NCBI RefSeq assembly: GCF_035978755.1
Contig: NZ_CP108414.1
Coordinates: forward strand, 4,526,001-4,590,000
DNA: 64,000 nt
Origin: Streptomyces sp. NBC_01298
GTDB taxonomy: Bacteria > Actinomycetota > Actinomycetes > Streptomycetales > Streptomycetaceae
Direction of reading: 5' to 3'
Shown here: one piece after another, positions 54,128 to 62,210 of the stretch
Layout: every line of letters begins with the position of its first letter
Numbering within the stretch: position 1 is the first letter of the stretch
Translations under genes and position numbers: made by a program
The notes under the pieces: generated by a model
What the model was told of the DNA's origin: nothing
The model's database searches: none
What the model saw: the letters and a program-made list of their open reading frames with translations, nothing else

Positions 54128-55282
54128 CTAGTGGTCCGCGGTCCGCTGGGTGAGGACCCGGACCGCGTGCGCGGCGGAGGCCAGGGTGGTGTGCCGGTGC
54201 CAGCCCTCGAAGGAGCGCCCGCCGAAGTCGGTGAGGCCCACCTTCTGGGCGACGCCGGTGAAGTCGGCTTCGACCTGCCGTGCCTGCTTCGCCAGCCGGA
54301 GCAGCGAACTCGGGTGCGCCTGTGTCATATCGGTGATCCAGCACTGGTCCGGCCAGCCACGCGGATCGCTCCACTCGCCGAACAGCAGCTGTGGCCGGGG
54401 AGCGTTCGGCAGCTCCACCCGTACGGCCACCACCAGGCTGACGCGAGGCCGCCCGGTGGAGGGGTCGCGCCAGCTCACCGGCCGGCGCAGGGTGCGGGCC
54501 ATCAGGAGCAGCTGGTGCGCGGCGAGTTCGCGGTTGGCCGCGCCCGGCAGGACCGCGTCCACACACCGGACCCGCAGGGATCCGCGGGCCGTCGCCACGA
54601 AGTGCGTTCCGCTCGGCTCGAAGCGCCGGGCGACCGCCGCCGGATCGAGGTCGGGAAGGTCGAGCACCACGGGCCGGCGGGTCTGGCCCACCCAGCCCCG
54701 CAGTTCCTCCACGGCTCCTGCGATCAACTCCAGTGGGGTGGAGGCGAGTTCGGAGTCGTCGGTGGTCGGGGACAGCGGGCCGAGACTGTCCCGCCACTTC
54801 CGGGAGAGGGTCAGGCGCCAGTTCACCGGGCAGCTCTGTCCCTCGCCGACCGACCAGACCCCGTAGGCGGCCTGGCTGTTGACCACCTGGCCGAGCTCGG
54901 GCACGAACCGGCGGTCGACGCCCACCGACTCGGTGCCGGCCTTGGATATCACCATCGGCTGCACCACCCAGGCCTGCGGCCGCAGGGACCGCTCCAGGTA
55001 GCCGGCGAGCGCGGCCCGCACCCGGCCCCAGTCCCAGGTGGAGGAGACGACGAAGTGGTGCAGGCTCTGCTCGGCCGCCCGGTCTCCGACGTACGCGGCG
55101 ATGTTCCGGATCGACTTGCGCCCCTCGGCCTGGAGCAGGCCCCGCAAGTACAGCTCCCCCTTGCGCCGCTGGTCGCTCCGCGGCAGCGAGGCGAACAGCT
55201 CGGCACAGAGCTCGCCCACGATCAGGTCCGGTACGAACCGGCTGCTCAGCGTGTCCGGTCGGTCAAGACTCGTGACGGTCAT
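54128..55282 (-). CDS. IS701-like DDE transposase, probably domesticated or stranded
   Basis: 384 residues resembling IS701-type transposases: FVPDLIVGELCAELFASLPRSDQRRKGELYLRGLL, then IAAYVGDRAAEQSLHHFVVSSTWDW and FEGWHRHTTLASAAHAV near the end. Candidate acidic residues remain (Asp in VGVDRRF, Asp cluster in VVLDLPDLDP, Glu in FEGWH). I could find no terminal inverted repeats or target duplication flanking it. Intact orphans of this type are common at the edges of Streptomyces secondary clusters. It marks the right border here. Confidence 0.75.
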   Translation of the reverse strand: MTVTSLDRPDTLSSRFVPDLIVGELCAELFASLPRSDQRRKGELYLRGLLQAEGRKSIRNIAAYVGDRAAEQSLHHFVVSSTWDWGRVRAALAGYLERSLRPQAWVVQPMVISKAGTESVGVDRRFVPELGQVVNSQAAYGVWSVGEGQSCPVNWRLTLSRKWRDSLGPLSPTTDDSELASTPLELIAGAVEELRGWVGQTRRPVVLDLPDLDPAAVARRFEPSGTHFVATARGSLRVRCVDAVLPGAANRELAAHQLLLMARTLRRPVSWRDPSTGRPRVSLVVAVRVELPNAPRPQLLFGEWSDPRGWPDQCWITDMTQAHPSSLLRLAKQARQVEADFTGVAQKVGLTDFGGRSFEGWHRHTTLASAAHAVRVLTQRTADH

Positions 55283-55592
55283 TGCGGATCCATCCCTTCC
55301 CCCGTGATCTCCGACGCTCCTCAACCCTGCGGCTGGGAGCGGTCCGAGAACCAGGTGGACCCGTCACACACATTCGCCCGTGCGTGCAGGGCGGACCATC
55401 AGACCGGCATGTCCCGCGGCGATCCGCGGATCGCCCGACGGGGACCGCGGTACGGGCTTTCGCCTGGCCGGAGGGGGTCCGGCCCGGCAGGCCCCGCCCG
55501 GACCGGCCGGCGGCTCCGGCGCATGGTGACCGGGCCACCATCCACACCGCCCGGGAGGCCGCGGCGTGGTGGCCCCGCCACCAGCGCCCAGG
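55283..55592. other. 310-bp intergenic region without recognisable genes
   Basis: Upstream of the transposase and downstream of the GNAT gene. I see short GC palindromes only (for example GCCGGCCGG-type near 55503) and no convincing ORF, terminator or insertion-sequence end. Confidence 0.6.
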
Positions 55593-56540
55593 TCAGCCGG
55601 TCGCCGCGGCCGGTGCCTCGAGGACCAGGCGGATCTCCGTGACCTCGTAGCCGGCGCGGGTGAAGGCGGCGGCCATCGGGGCGTTCACGGTGTCCGTGGT
55701 GGCGGTGATGCGGTCGGCTCCCTCGGAGGCGTGGAAGCGGGTGATCTCGCCGAGGATCTCGTCGATCAGGCCCTTGCCGCGCTGCTCGGGGACCACGCCG
55801 AGATAGCCGACGTTGCGGTGGTACGGGGTCGCGGACGGGATCGCCAGGCCGGCGAGCGTGCCGTCGGGCAGGTGGGCCAGCCGCCACCAGGAGCGCTCGC
55901 CCGGGCAGTCGGTGTAGAACTCGATGTCGTCGCGCGCCAGTTCCTCGGCGTCGGTCGTGCGGAGCTCGTTCTGCGTGTGCAGGTCCAGGCTGCCGGCCGA
56001 GAGGCGGACGAAGGCTTCGAGGAACTCCTCGTCGGTGCCTTCGCGGAAGACGAGGCGGCCGGTGGGCTCGGCGGTACCGGCGGCCGGGGTCCACTCGAAG
56101 CGGAGCCGCTCGATCTCGCGGACCAGGCCGGAGGAGGCGGCGGCCTTCTGCCGCCAGGCGACCGCGTCGGCCAGGCCGTCCGGGGAGGTGCGCCAGTCTC
56201 GCGGGAGCGAGACGTTGTAGTCGGGGGCCTTGCCGAAGGCCTCGTGCCCGGCGGTGAGCAGCCCGGCGGCGACGGCGGCCGGGTCGGCCACGGAGCTCCG
56301 TACCTGAAGGCAGTCGAGCGCGATCGGGCGCTCGCTGTCGGCGCGGCCCCACCACAGGGCGCGGGCCAGGATCTCGCCGTTCTCGTCCTCGGCGAACCAG
56401 GTCCACTCGGGGCGCATCTGGCCGGCGGCGAGCTCTTCGCGGATCTTCTCGGGGGTGAGGGCGGGGACGGGGCCGTCGGCCGGGTAGGCGAGGGCGCGGT
56501 CCATGTCGGCGGTGTCTGCTGTGGCAGCGCGGAAGTGCAT
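55593..56540 (-). CDS. GNAT-family N-acetyltransferase
   Basis: 315 residues with two GNAT-like halves. The C-terminal half has the acetyl-CoA motif GYLGVVPEQRGKGLIDEILGEI (about 245-266), then ITATTDTVNAPMAAAFTRAGY. The N-terminal half is a degenerate GNAT fold. Substrate unknown. It appears to belong to the conserved flank rather than the cluster. Confidence 0.85.
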   Translation of the reverse strand: MHFRAATADTADMDRALAYPADGPVPALTPEKIREELAAGQMRPEWTWFAEDENGEILARALWWGRADSERPIALDCLQVRSSVADPAAVAAGLLTAGHEAFGKAPDYNVSLPRDWRTSPDGLADAVAWRQKAAASSGLVREIERLRFEWTPAAGTAEPTGRLVFREGTDEEFLEAFVRLSAGSLDLHTQNELRTTDAEELARDDIEFYTDCPGERSWWRLAHLPDGTLAGLAIPSATPYHRNVGYLGVVPEQRGKGLIDEILGEITRFHASEGADRITATTDTVNAPMAAAFTRAGYEVTEIRLVLEAPAAATG

Positions 56541-56657
56541 GGGCCGATGATCACACCGGATGACGGCGCTCCACAAAGAGTTTCCGCACGTCAGGGGCGG
56601 TTTGGTACGGAATTCCGGCCTCCGGGAGCACTACCCGGAGGCCGGTCCGCCGGGCCG

Positions 56658-58199
56658 TCAGGACCAGGTGATCAGACGGCGCGGGTGCTCCAGGACGGCG
56701 GCGATGTCCGCGAGGAAGCGGGAGCCGAGTTCGCCGTCGACGAGACGGTGGTCGAAGGACAGCGCCAGGGTGGTGACGTGGCGGGCCTTGACCTTGCCCT
56801 TGTGGACCCACGGCTGGAGCTTGATCGCGCCGACCGCGAGGATCGCGGACTCTCCGGGGTTCAGGATGGGCGTACCGGTGTCGACGCCGAAGACGCCGAC
56901 GTTGGTGATGGTGATGGTGCCGTGCTGCATGTCGGCCGGGGAGGTCTTGCCCTCGCGGGCCGTGGCGACCAGCCCGGACAGGGCCTGCGACAGCTCGCCG
57001 AGCGTCTTGGCGTGCGCGTCCTTGATGTTCGGGACGATCAGCCCGCGGGGGGTGGCCGCCGCGATGCCCAGGTTGACGTAGTGCTTGAGCACGATCTCCT
57101 GGGCCGCCTCGTCCCAGGACGCGTTGACGTCGGGGTTGCGGCGGATCGCCACGAGGACGGCCTTGGCGATCAGGAGCAGCGGGTTGATCCGGAGCCCCGC
57201 GAGGTCCGGGTCCTCCTTCAGCTCCTGGACCAGCTTCATCGTGCGGGTCACGTCGAAGGTGATGAACTCGGTGACGTGCGGCGCGGTGAAGGCGGAGCCG
57301 ACCATGGCCTGCGCGGTGACCTTGCGGACGCCCTTGACCGGGATACGGGTCTCGCGGGCGGAGCCGGCCGCCGCGGCCGGAGCCGAGGCCTGGGCCGGAG
57401 CCTGGGCCTGGGCCTGTACGGGAGCCGCCGGAGCCGCCTGGGCCACCGGGACCGCCGGGGAAACGGCCTGCGGGGCGATGGCCGCCGCGGCCGCCGCGTG
57501 CACGTCCTCACGGGTCACGACCCCGCCGTCGCCGGTCGGGACCACCGCCGCCAGGTCGATGCCGAGGTCCTTGGCGAGCTTGCGCACCGGCGGCTTCGCC
57601 AGTGCGCGGGCCGCGCTCGAACCGGCGACCGGGGTGGCCGTGCCGCTCGGGGGCTGCGCGCCGGTCGTCCCCGGCTGGGCCGGGACCGCTACGGACTGTG
57701 GGGCGGCGGGAGCGACCGGAGCCGACTGCGCGATACCCGTGCCGTTCTGCGCGGCGACCGCCGGCTGCGGTGCCTTGCGCGGGCGGCGCTTCGTGGAAGC
57801 GGTGGAAACTCCGTACCCGACCAGGACGGGCTGGCGGGCCGTGGGGGCCGCGTCCTCGGCGCCTCCGGCGGCCTCCGAGTCCGCCGTCGCAGCCGGAACG
57901 GCAGCAGCGGCCGGAGCACCGGCGACAGCCGAAGCAGCCTCCCCCGCGTCACCGCCGGAGGCAGTCCGCACCGAGATGATGACCTGGCCGACGTCGACCG
58001 TGACGCCCTCCTCGAAGAGGAGCGCGTGCACGACCCCGTCGAAGGGGATCGGCAGCTCGACGGCCGCCTTCGCCGTCTCCACCTCGCACACGACCTGGCC
58101 GTCGGTGACGGTGTCACCCGGCTGGACGTACCACTTGAGGATCTCGGCCTCGGTGAGGCCCTCGCCCACATCGGGCATCTTGAATTCGCGGATCGTCAT
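56658..58199 (-). CDS. bkdC: Branched-chain alpha-keto acid dehydrogenase E2 (dihydrolipoamide acyltransferase)
   Basis: 513 residues. The lipoyl domain has VCEVETAKAAVELPIPFDG with the lipoylated Lys in ETAKA (about residue 44). A long Ala/Pro-rich linker, a peripheral-subunit binding domain (PPVRKLAKDLGIDL...VTREDV) and the catalytic domain follow, with LSFDHRLVDGELGSRFL holding the active-site His and Asp. It passes branched acyl groups to CoA, feeding branched fatty-acid and polyketide starters. Last gene of bkdABC. Confidence 0.95.
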   Translation of the reverse strand: MTIREFKMPDVGEGLTEAEILKWYVQPGDTVTDGQVVCEVETAKAAVELPIPFDGVVHALLFEEGVTVDVGQVIISVRTASGGDAGEAASAVAGAPAAAAVPAATADSEAAGGAEDAAPTARQPVLVGYGVSTASTKRRPRKAPQPAVAAQNGTGIAQSAPVAPAAPQSVAVPAQPGTTGAQPPSGTATPVAGSSAARALAKPPVRKLAKDLGIDLAAVVPTGDGGVVTREDVHAAAAAAIAPQAVSPAVPVAQAAPAAPVQAQAQAPAQASAPAAAAGSARETRIPVKGVRKVTAQAMVGSAFTAPHVTEFITFDVTRTMKLVQELKEDPDLAGLRINPLLLIAKAVLVAIRRNPDVNASWDEAAQEIVLKHYVNLGIAAATPRGLIVPNIKDAHAKTLGELSQALSGLVATAREGKTSPADMQHGTITITNVGVFGVDTGTPILNPGESAILAVGAIKLQPWVHKGKVKARHVTTLALSFDHRLVDGELGSRFLADIAAVLEHPRRLITWS

Positions 58200-58212
58200 C
58201 GCAGGGCTCTCC

Positions 58213-59193
58213 TCAGTACGCCAGCGAGCGGTCGACTGCGTCGAGCACCCTGTCCAGGCCCGGCAGGTACTCGTCCTCCAGGCGGGCCGGCGGGTACGGG
58301 GCGTGGTAACCGCCCACGCGCAGCACGGGCGCCTCCAGGTGGTAGAAGCACCGCTCCGTGATGCGAGCGGCGATCTCCGAACCCACACCGAGGAACACCG
58401 GCGCCTCGTGGACCACCACGAGCCGGCGGGTCTTCTCCACCGACGCCTGGATCCCGTCGAAGTCGACCGGGGACATCGAGCGCAGGTCGATTACCTCCAC
58501 CGACTTGCCCTCCTCGGCGGCGGCCGCCGCGGCCTCCAGGCAGACCTTCACCATGGGCCCGTAGGCCGCGAGGGTGATGTCGGTGCCCGTACGGGCCACC
58601 CGGGAGCCGTGCAGGGCGTCGGGGATGGCCTCGAAGTCGACCTCGCCCTTGTCCCAGTAGCGGCGCTTCGGCTCGAAGAAGATCACCGGGTCGTCGCTGA
58701 GGATGGCCTGCTGGAGCATCCAGTAGGCATCGCTGGCGTTGGACGGCGAGACCACCTTCAGGCCCGGGACGTGCGCGAACAGCGTCTCCGGGGACTCCGA
58801 GTGGTGCTCGACCGCGCCGATGCCGCCCGCGTAGGGGATGCGGATGACGACCGGCATCTTGATGGTGCCGAGCGAGCGCGCGTGCATCTTGGCGAGCTGC
58901 GTGACGATCTGGTCGTACGCGGGGAAGACGAACCCGTCGAACTGGATCTCCACGACCGGCCGGTACCCGCGCAGGGCCAGGCCGATCGCGGTGCCGACGA
59001 TGCCCGACTCGGCGAGCGGGGTGTCGATGACCCGCTCCTCGCCGAAGTCCTTCTGGAGTCCGTCGGTGATGCGGAAGACGCCGCCGAGCTTGCCGACGTC
59101 CTCACCCATGATCAGGACCTTGGGGTCCTCTTCCAGGGCCTTGCGCAGGGAGTCGTTGAGCGCCTTGGCGATGGTGAGCTTCTGTACGGCCAT
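58213..59193 (-). CDS. bkdB: Branched-chain alpha-keto acid dehydrogenase E1 beta
   Basis: 326 residues: LIMGEDVGKLGGVFRITDGL, DTPLAESGIVGTAIGLALRG, EIQFDGFVFPAYDQI and HHSESPETLFAH are E1-beta signatures. ATG 59193 follows the E1-alpha stop by 5 bp. Forms the E1 heterotetramer with the next gene. Confidence 0.95.
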   Translation of the reverse strand: MAVQKLTIAKALNDSLRKALEEDPKVLIMGEDVGKLGGVFRITDGLQKDFGEERVIDTPLAESGIVGTAIGLALRGYRPVVEIQFDGFVFPAYDQIVTQLAKMHARSLGTIKMPVVIRIPYAGGIGAVEHHSESPETLFAHVPGLKVVSPSNASDAYWMLQQAILSDDPVIFFEPKRRYWDKGEVDFEAIPDALHGSRVARTGTDITLAAYGPMVKVCLEAAAAAAEEGKSVEVIDLRSMSPVDFDGIQASVEKTRRLVVVHEAPVFLGVGSEIAARITERCFYHLEAPVLRVGGYHAPYPPARLEDEYLPGLDRVLDAVDRSLAY

Positions 59194-59198
59194 GACGG

Positions 59199-60404
59199 TC
59201 ACTCCCCGCCTTCGAAGGACGCGAGGTAGGCGGCGAACTGCGCGCGCTCCTCGTCGACGAGCGCGTGCCCGTCCGCGTAGACGTTCTCGAAGATCGCCAT
59301 CGTGTCGGGGTCGGGCATCGAGCGCACGACCTCGCGCACCCGCTTGCCGAGGGCCTCGCTCTCCACCTCCAGCTGCTCGAAGTACGCCTCGTCGGCGCCT
59401 CCGGTGGCCAGCAGGTGGGCCTTCAGGCGCAGGATCGGGTCCTTGGCCTCCCAGGCCGCCGTCTCCTCGTCGCGCCGGTACTTCGTCGGGTCGTCGGAGG
59501 TGGTGTGCGCACCCATCCGGTACGTGAAGGCCTCCACCAGGGTGGGCCCCTCTCCCCGGCGGGCCCGCTCCAGTGCCCAGCGGGTGACCGCGAGGCAGGC
59601 CAGCACGTCGTTGCCGTCCACCCGGACGCCCGGGAAGCCGAAGCCCTGCGCGCGCTGGTAGAGCGGTACGCGCATCTGGCGCTCGGTGGGCTCGGAGATG
59701 GCCCACTGGTTGTTCTGGCAGAAGAACACCACGGGCGAGTTGTAGACCGCCGAGAAGGTGAAGGCCTCCGCCACGTCGCCCTGGCTGGACGCGCCGTCGC
59801 CGAAGTAGGCGATGACGGCCGAGTCGGCGCCGTCCTTGGCCACGCCCATCGCGTACCCGGTCGCGTGCAGCGTCTGGGAGCCGATGACGATCGTGTACAG
59901 GTGGAAGTTGTTGGTGGTCGGGTCCCAGCCACCGTGGTTCACACCGCGGAACATGCCGAGCAGGTTGGTCGGGTCGACCCCGCGGCACCAGGCCACACCG
60001 TGTTCACGGTAGGTCGGGAAGACGTAGTCGTCGTCGCGCAGGGCCCGGCCGGAGCCGATCTGGGCGGCCTCCTGCCCGAGCAGCGAGGCCCACAGGCCCA
60101 GCTCGCCCTGGCGCTGCAGGGCGGTCGCCTCGCCGTCGAAGCGGCGGGTCATGACCATGTCGCGGTACAGACCGCGCAGGTCATCGGTGGTGATGTCGGC
60201 GACGAAGGGCGCGAACTCGGCGACGTCGGGATTATCCGCGACGTCGACGCGCACCCCCTCGGGCGTCAGCAGCTGTACGAGCTGAGGCTCGGCGTCATGC
60301 GTCTTCGCGGTGGCAGCGGCGGGCTTGGCGGCGCTTGCCGCGCCGGCCGGCCGCTTGGTGCCGCTGCGGCGCGGCTTGCGCGCGGCAGTGCTCTCCACGG
60401 TCAC
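59199..60404 (-). CDS. bkdA: Branched-chain alpha-keto acid dehydrogenase E1 alpha
   Basis: 401 residues. The N-terminal 35 residues are a basic Ala/Lys-rich extension. The ThDP motif is GDGASSQGDVAEAF...FFCQNNQWAIS, preceded by FPTYREHGVAWCRGVD; YRMGAHTTSDDPTKYR is the phosphorylation-loop region. It decarboxylates branched 2-oxoacids. Start is GTG in the divergent region shared with the response regulator. Confidence 0.95.
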   Translation of the reverse strand: MTVESTAARKPRRSGTKRPAGAASAAKPAAATAKTHDAEPQLVQLLTPEGVRVDVADNPDVAEFAPFVADITTDDLRGLYRDMVMTRRFDGEATALQRQGELGLWASLLGQEAAQIGSGRALRDDDYVFPTYREHGVAWCRGVDPTNLLGMFRGVNHGGWDPTTNNFHLYTIVIGSQTLHATGYAMGVAKDGADSAVIAYFGDGASSQGDVAEAFTFSAVYNSPVVFFCQNNQWAISEPTERQMRVPLYQRAQGFGFPGVRVDGNDVLACLAVTRWALERARRGEGPTLVEAFTYRMGAHTTSDDPTKYRRDEETAAWEAKDPILRLKAHLLATGGADEAYFEQLEVESEALGKRVREVVRSMPDPDTMAIFENVYADGHALVDEERAQFAAYLASFEGGE

Positions 60405-60711
60405 GATTGCTCCTCCGTCGGTCCGGCACCCGGGTTCTCCGGGGACCAGTGCGGCTCACCTGTATCTCTGCCCGCGCACGGGGTGGGTGCGCTTCGGGTC
60501 TGGGATTCAGGCGTGACAGGTGCCCCGGCGAGTGCCCTGCGCAATGCACGTTACCCAGTGCGTCGCATAACTGCGAAACCCCGTTTGACCTGCGATTTTG
60601 CTTGGATTTCCAAGTAAATCGGCGGAACCGGGAACAACCACTGGTCACAGCCTTGCAGGGGGCCGGAACAACGGCACGTTATCCCGCTCGTCTCCGGCAG
60701 GGAAGGGGTGA
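60405..60711. promoter_or_regulatory. Divergent bkdA/response-regulator intergenic region with palindrome
   Basis: CTTGGATTTCCAAG (60601-60614, 6-bp arms) is the only clear palindrome. It lies in the AT-richest part and could be an operator, for example for an Lrp/AsnC-type bkd regulator (inference from bkd loci in general). GGAAGGGG at 60701-60708 is the ribosome site of the response regulator. Confidence 0.45.
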
Positions 60712-61392
60712 GTGTGTGAAACTGAGTTCGTGCGCGAAAACGGAAAAATCAAGGTATTCCTCCTGGACGACCACGAAGTGGTGCGTAGGGGTGTTCACGA
60801 GCTGTTGTCGATGGAATCGGACATCGAGGTCGTGGGTGAGGCCGGTACGGCCGCCGACGCGCTGGTCCGGATCCCCGCCACCCGCCCCGACGTGGCCGTC
60901 CTCGACGTCCGGCTGCCCGACGGCAGCGGCGTGGAAGTGTGCCGCGAGGTGCGCTCCCAGAACGAGGACATCAAGTGCCTGATGCTCACCTCGTTCGCCG
61001 ATGACGAGGCGCTGTTCGACGCGATCATGGCCGGTGCCTCGGGCTACGTGCTGAAGGCGATCCGCGGCAACGAGCTGCTGAACGCGGTGCGTGACGTCGC
61101 GGCCGGCAAGTCCCTGCTGGACCCCGTCGCCACGGCCCGGGTCCTGGAGCGGCTGCGCGACGGCAAGAACGGCAAGGGCGACGACCGGCTGTCCAACCTC
61201 ACCGAGCAGGAGCGCAAGATCCTCGACCTGATCGGCGAGGGCCTGACGAACCGCGTGATCGGCGAGCGGCTGCACCTGGCCGAGAAGACCATCAAGAACT
61301 ACGTCTCCAGCCTGCTGTCGAAGCTCGGCATGGAGCGCCGGTCCCAGGCCGCCGCGTACGTGGCCCGCCTGCAGGCCGAGAAGGGGCGCTAG
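60712..61392 (+). CDS. NarL/FixJ-family response regulator
   Basis: 226 residues. The receiver domain has FLLDDHEVVRRGVHELL with the acidic pair, DVAVLDVRLPDGSG with the phosphoacceptor Asp, Thr in LMLTSF and Lys in YVLKAI. The C-terminal LuxR HTH is LTEQERKILDLIGEGLTNRVIGERLHLAEKTIKNYVSSLLSKLG. No histidine kinase is adjacent. GTG 60712 was chosen; GTG 60730 (VRENGKIK) is possible. Its TAG stop coincides with the left boundary of the palindromic element. Confidence 0.9.
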   Translation: MCETEFVRENGKIKVFLLDDHEVVRRGVHELLSMESDIEVVGEAGTAADALVRIPATRPDVAVLDVRLPDGSGVEVCREVRSQNEDIKCLMLTSFADDEALFDAIMAGASGYVLKAIRGNELLNAVRDVAAGKSLLDPVATARVLERLRDGKNGKGDDRLSNLTEQERKILDLIGEGLTNRVIGERLHLAEKTIKNYVSSLLSKLGMERRSQAAAYVARLQAEKGR

Positions 61393-61554
61393 GTCGTCTC
61401 TTTCGGATCTTGTCGGCCGAGTCCGCGGCGCCTGGTGCCGTGCCTGGGCGTGCTGTCGGGGCGCTCGCGTACTGGGCGTACGTGGTCGCCTCGGCAGTGC
61501 GGCCAGGCGCGGTGCCAGGCGTCGCGGGCCCGGCAAGATCCGAAAGAGACGGCC
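61391..61554. mobile_element. Long near-perfect palindrome, MITE-like element
   Basis: The ends AGGTCGTCTCTTTCGGATCTTG and CAAGATCCGAAAGAGACGGCCT are inverted repeats with one mismatch. Pairing continues inward through CGGCGCCTGGTGCCGTGCCTGG and its imperfect complement to a centre at about 61470, so almost all 164 bp can fold as one hairpin. It encodes nothing. CTAG borders both sides (61389-61392 and 61553-61556), possibly a short target duplication. The response regulator stop codon TAG lies in the left copy. Confidence 0.78.
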
Positions 61555-61587
61555 TAGTCGCGCCTGGGATTTCGTAACCCAGTGTGA

Positions 61588-61617
61588 CGCCCCGTGGTCG
61601 CACGATTCCACGGGGCG
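61588..61617. terminator. Hairpin terminator
   Basis: CGCCCCGTGG (61588-61597) pairs perfectly with CCACGGGGCG (61608-61617), 10-nt loop. Probably the original terminator of the response regulator, now separated from it by the palindromic element. Confidence 0.75.
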
Positions 61618-61703
61618 CACTGTTTAATTCGGGACCAACGTCCTTGATCTGCGGGGCGGGCTCCTCTTTCCCGGCAGGGTGTCGGTAGCCGACAGTGGAT
61701 GAC

Positions 61704-62120
61704 ATGTCCCCAGAGGAACTCCACGCCATCGAACTGCTGCGCCGCGTGCCGTACGGCCGAGCCGCCACCAGCATGCGCGCGCTGCCCTTCCTCGCCGTCG
61801 CGCGCCACATCGTGGTGAACGGCAAGGTCGTCCTGAGAATGCACGCCGGTTTCGGATATCACCACGCCTGCAACGGCAGCGTGGTCTCGTACGGAGCCGA
61901 CAACTTCAATTCCGGCGAGTCCCAGCTGTGGTCGGTGCAGTTCACCGGCACCGCGAACCTCGTCGAACCCACCACCGCCGAACTGGAACTGTTCGGACCC
62001 GGTCCGCACTTCGTGGACGGCGCGGTCTTCGACCCCGTCTACATGCGGATCGAGCCGCACCTGGTCACCGTCCACACCCTCGCGGGCAACCTGGACCGGC
62101 AGTACCAGCACGCGCTCTGA
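61704..62120 (+). CDS. PPOX-like split-barrel protein
   Basis: About 138 residues: ELLRRVPYGRAATSMRALPFLAVARHIVVNGKVVLRMHAG at the N-terminus and NFNSGESQLWSVQFTGTANLVEP mid-protein resemble flavin- or F420-binding pyridoxamine-oxidase-like barrels. No catalytic assignment is possible. ATG 61704 is preferred over an in-frame GTG at 61695; neither has a strong ribosome site. Confidence 0.68.
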   Translation: MSPEELHAIELLRRVPYGRAATSMRALPFLAVARHIVVNGKVVLRMHAGFGYHHACNGSVVSYGADNFNSGESQLWSVQFTGTANLVEPTTAELELFGPGPHFVDGAVFDPVYMRIEPHLVTVHTLAGNLDRQYQHAL

Positions 62121-62150
62121 GCGGCACCCGCGGGACTTTGGTCCCGAGAG

Positions 62151-62196
62151 GAACGGCCCGGCGGCCCACTCATCGAGAGGGGCCGCCGGGCCGTTC
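62151..62196. terminator. Bidirectional hairpin terminator
   Basis: GAACGGCCCGGCGGCC (62151-62166) pairs with GGCCGCCGGGCCGTTC (62181-62196) between two convergent genes. Confidence 0.82.
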
Positions 62197-62210
62197 TTCG
62201 TCACTCAGGG

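Noticed and set aside
54128..55282. A complete, active insertion sequence
   Set aside because: The transposase frame is intact, but I could not find terminal inverted repeats or a target-site duplication around it.
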